Part shown: in pieces, positions 61,220-64,000 of the stretch
Position numbering within the stretch: position 1 is the stretch's first letter
How the letters are laid out: each line of letters begins with the position of its first letter
DNA from: Bacteroidota bacterium
GTDB lineage: Bacteria > Bacteroidota > Bacteroidia > Bacteroidales > Porphyromonadaceae
Assembly: GCA_023396255.1 (NCBI GenBank)
Contig: JAEWWU010000006.1
Coordinates: 124,001 to 188,000, forward strand
DNA length: 64,000 nt
Reading direction: 5' to 3'
Notes under the pieces: generated by a model
Told to the model about the DNA's origin: nothing
The model's input: the letters and a program-made list of their open reading frames with translations, nothing else
Database searches by the model: none
Translations under genes and position numbers: made by a program

Positions 61220-63943
61220 ATGGATTATAAAAGAGTTTATACCTTCGGTAACGGACAAGCCGAAGGTAGTGCAGAGATGAGAAATCTCTTAGGAGGTAAA
61301 GGAGCGAACCTTGCCGAAATGAACAAGATTGGAGTTCCTGTTCCTCCCGGATTTACAATTACAACAGAGGTTTGTAATGAATTTTACAAAGTAGGTCGCC
61401 AAAAAATTACGGAACTTCTTCGCGATGAGGTGGTTGCTGCCATCAAAAGTGTAGAAAAGTTGATGAATGCCAGCTTTGGTAGCGTAGAAAATCCTTTGTT
61501 GGTTTCCGTTCGTTCGGGAGCAAGAGCTTCAATGCCGGGGATGATGGATACGATCCTCAATTTGGGATTGAATGATGAAGTTGTAGAAGGTCTTGCTCGC
61601 AAGAGCAATAACCCTCGCTTTGCCTGGGATTCATATCGCCGATTTGTGCAGATGTACGGCGATGTAGTGCTCGAAATGAAACCTGCCAACAAGGAAGATA
61701 TAGATCCTTTTGAACAAATTATAGAGGAGGTAAAAGAAGAAGCCGGTGTTAAGTTGGATAACGAACTAACCACCGAAAACCTCAAAGAATTGGTAGCTCG
61801 TTTCAAGAAAGCGGTAAAAGATAATACAGGAAGAGATTTCCCCACAGATCCTTATGAACAGCTTTGGGGGGCCATTATGGCTGTATTCAACTCTTGGATG
61901 AACGATCGCGCTATCCTCTATCGTAAGATGGAAGGTATCCCTGCTGAGTGGGGAACGGCCGTAAACGTACAGGCAATGGTCTTCGGTAATATGGGCGATA
62001 ATTCGGCAACTGGTGTATGCTTCTCCAGAGATGCTGCTACGGGTGAAAATAAATTCAATGGGGAATACCTCGTAAATGCACAGGGTGAAGATGTTGTAGC
62101 TGGTATCCGTACTCCACAAGAAATTACCATCTTGGGATCTCAACGTTGGGCACAACGCAACAATATGGACGAAGCTACTCGCAAAGCCAATTTCCCATCT
62201 ATGGAAGAGGTATTCCCATCTATTTACCAAGAGCTTTGGGACATCCAGCACAAGTTGGAAATGCACTACAAGGATATGCAAGATATGGAGTTTACCGTTC
62301 AAGAGGGAAAACTGTGGCTCTTGCAAACTCGTAATGGTAAGCGTACCGGAAAGGCAATGGTTAAAATCGCTATGGATCTTTTGCATCAAGGGATTATAGA
62401 TGAGAAAGAGGCCCTTATGCGCATACAACCTGCGAAATTGGACGAGTTGCTGCACCCAGTGTTTGATAAAGAGGCACTACATTCGGCTCGCGTATTGACC
62501 AAAGGGTTGCCCGCCTCTCCGGGTGCTGCTACCGGTCAAATCGTTTTCTTTGCCGATGATGCTGCCCAATGGAACGAAGAGGGCAAAAAGGTGATTATGG
62601 TTCGCCTTGAAACTTCTCCTGAAGATTTGGCAGGGATGACCGCAGCCCAAGGTATTCTCACAGCTCGTGGCGGTATGACCTCTCACGCAGCCGTTGTAGC
62701 TCGTGGTATGGGTAAATGTTGTATCACGGGTGCCGGAAGTTTGGTAATCGACTATAAGGCTCGCACGGTAACTGTAAATGGAGAGGTTTTCAAAGAGGGT
62801 GATTTTATTTCCATCAATGGCTCTACCGGAGAGATCTATGCCGGAGAACTTAAGACACAAGATCCGGAAATGGATGCCGATTTCAAAGAATTGATGGAAT
62901 TGGCCGATAAGCACGCTCACTTGAAGGTTCGTACCAATGCCGATACACCTCACGACGCCGCTGCTGCCCGGGCCTTCGGTGCGGTGGGTATCGGCTTGTG
63001 CCGTACAGAGCATATGTTCTTTGAAGGAGAAAAAATCAAAGCGATGCGCGAAATGATTTTGGCTGGAAACGAAGAAGGCCGTATCAAAGCATTGGACAAA
63101 ATTTTGCCTTACCAAAAAGAAGACTTTAAGGGCATCTTCCGTGCTATGGCAGGCTTGCCCGTTACTGTGCGTTTGTTAGACCCCCCCTTACACGAGTTTG
63201 TACCTCACGATACACAAAGCCAGCAAGCTTTGGCAGATGCTATGGGGTTGGAGCTCAGCGAGGTTAAGAACCGTGTAGAAAAGCTCAGCGAGCAGAACCC
63301 GATGTTGGGCCACCGTGGTTGTCGTTTGGGAAATACCTATCCGGAGATTACCAAAATGCAGACAAGAGCTATTCTCACAGCTTGTTTGGATTTGAAGAAA
63401 GAAGGGGTAGAAACTCATCCTGAAATTATGATACCTCTAATTGGTACAATTAATGAGTTCAAACTCCAAGAAGAAACTATCCGTCAAACAGCAGCCAATA
63501 TCTTTGCAGAAGAGGGAGATTCTGTAGACTACAAAGTGGGAACAATGATCGAAATTCCTCGTGCTGCCATAACAGCCGATCGTATCGCCACTGCGGCCGA
63601 ATTCTTCTCATTTGGTACCAATGACCTTACACAGATGACTTTTGGTTATTCTCGTGACGATATTTCTTCATTCCTTCCCACTTATTTGGAAAAGAAGATT
63701 CTCGATGTAGACCCCTTCCAAGTATTGGATCAAGAGGGAGTTGGTCAGTTGGTTGAAATGGCAACCAATAAGGGTCGCGCCCAGAATCCGAAACTTAAGT
63801 GCGGTATTTGTGGTGAACACGGCGGAGATCCTACATCTGTTGAGTTCTGTCACCGTACAGGGCTTGATTATGTGTCTTGCTCTCCGTTCAGAGTGCCCAT
63901 TGCAAGACTCGCAGCAGCTCAAGCTGCCGTAAAAGAGAAATAA
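61220..63943 (+). CDS. ppdK: pyruvate, phosphate dikinase
   Basis: A 907-residue PPDK interconverting pyruvate, ATP and phosphate with PEP, AMP and pyrophosphate. The N-terminal ATP-grasp domain has LLGGKGANLAEMNKIGVPVP, SVRSGARASMPGMMDTILNL and VFGNMGDNSATGVCFSRDAA. The swivelling phosphohistidine domain has RGGMTSHAAVVARGMGKCC (His about 489). The C-terminal TIM-barrel PEP domain has GLCRTEHMFF, GHRGCRLGNTYPEI, SFGTNDLTQMTFGYSRDD and CGICGEHGGDP. Full length. With fbp it points to a gluconeogenic, pyrophosphate-linked carbon metabolism. A hairpin at the window end probably terminates it. Confidence 0.98.
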   Translation: MDYKRVYTFGNGQAEGSAEMRNLLGGKGANLAEMNKIGVPVPPGFTITTEVCNEFYKVGRQKITELLRDEVVAAIKSVEKLMNASFGSVENPLLVSVRSGARASMPGMMDTILNLGLNDEVVEGLARKSNNPRFAWDSYRRFVQMYGDVVLEMKPANKEDIDPFEQIIEEVKEEAGVKLDNELTTENLKELVARFKKAVKDNTGRDFPTDPYEQLWGAIMAVFNSWMNDRAILYRKMEGIPAEWGTAVNVQAMVFGNMGDNSATGVCFSRDAATGENKFNGEYLVNAQGEDVVAGIRTPQEITILGSQRWAQRNNMDEATRKANFPSMEEVFPSIYQELWDIQHKLEMHYKDMQDMEFTVQEGKLWLLQTRNGKRTGKAMVKIAMDLLHQGIIDEKEALMRIQPAKLDELLHPVFDKEALHSARVLTKGLPASPGAATGQIVFFADDAAQWNEEGKKVIMVRLETSPEDLAGMTAAQGILTARGGMTSHAAVVARGMGKCCITGAGSLVIDYKARTVTVNGEVFKEGDFISINGSTGEIYAGELKTQDPEMDADFKELMELADKHAHLKVRTNADTPHDAAAARAFGAVGIGLCRTEHMFFEGEKIKAMREMILAGNEEGRIKALDKILPYQKEDFKGIFRAMAGLPVTVRLLDPPLHEFVPHDTQSQQALADAMGLELSEVKNRVEKLSEQNPMLGHRGCRLGNTYPEITKMQTRAILTACLDLKKEGVETHPEIMIPLIGTINEFKLQEETIRQTAANIFAEEGDSVDYKVGTMIEIPRAAITADRIATAAEFFSFGTNDLTQMTFGYSRDDISSFLPTYLEKKILDVDPFQVLDQEGVGQLVEMATNKGRAQNPKLKCGICGEHGGDPTSVEFCHRTGLDYVSCSPFRVPIARLAAAQAAVKEK

Positions 63944-63962
63944 CATATTTCCTCCCAAAAAG

Positions 63963-64000
63963 AATAGGCGGTAAAGTTCCTTAGGAGCTAGCCGCCTATT
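63963..64000 (+). terminator. probable terminator of ppdK, cut by the window end
   Basis: AATAGGCGG (63963-63971) pairs with CCGCCTATT (63992-64000), with an inner AGTTCCT/AGGAGCT stem. The T tract, if present, lies beyond the window. Confidence 0.6.

Overview
This window looks like chromosomal DNA of a Bacteroidales bacterium, most likely a Porphyromonas species. The evidence is: type IX secretion (T9SS) C-terminal domains on several surface proteins, a PorZ homologue next to a secreted C1 peptidase (as I recall the P. gingivalis arrangement), Bacteroidota-type promoters (TTTG - about 19 nt - TAnnTTTG), class III fructose bisphosphatase, a menaquinone methyltransferase, and two CoA-transferases typical of amino-acid-fermenting, butyrate/acetate-forming anaerobes. 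Species cannot be fixed from the sequence alone. No rRNA, CRISPR array, prophage or insertion sequence was seen.

Layout. 0.3-13.4 kb: a TetR regulator with a palindromic candidate operator, acetyl-CoA hydrolase/CoA-transferase, miaB, a large beta-helix T9SS surface protein, an AraC regulator with an SDR oxidoreductase, a DUF4256 protein, a small outer-membrane barrel and a BspA-like leucine-rich-repeat T9SS protein. 13.7-26.9 kb: the information-processing operon on the minus strand, read from one canonical promoter: tRNA-Tyr, tRNA-Thr, tuf, tRNA-Trp, secE, nusG, rplK, rplA, rplJ, rplL, rpoB, rpoC. 26.9-28.6 kb: rpsU, then xerC, whose frame runs without a stop into hpf. 28.7-33.3 kb: the prs-phoH-purC-menG-aroE operon behind a good promoter. 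33.4-36 kb: a membrane metallophosphoesterase and a MATE transporter.

36-46 kb is the most accessory part: a second BspA-like T9SS protein, 4-hydroxybutyrate CoA-transferase, an outer-membrane porin, and a locus of two paralogous 44-50 residue peptides flanking a 590-residue lipoprotein, with an (AT)9 tract upstream; nicotinate phosphoribosyltransferase follows. 46.5-50.3 kb: porZ and a secreted aminopeptidase C. 50.5-55.4 kb: aroQ leading into a BtuB-like TonB receptor, a BtuG-like propeller lipoprotein and a PKD-like lipoprotein, probably a corrinoid uptake locus. 55.5-64 kb: xerD, fbp, a class A penicillin-binding protein and ppdK.

The best candidates for something undescribed are the small-peptide/lipoprotein locus at 41.9-44.4 kb, the XerC-HPF fusion at 26.9-28.1 kb, and an intergenic repeat family built from two interchangeable 12-mers at 7.2 kb and 39.0 kb. 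Functions are assigned by reading motifs; no database search was possible. Start codons were checked against the sequence and moved downstream where the longest frame began at a non-ATG codon or ahead of a signal peptide.
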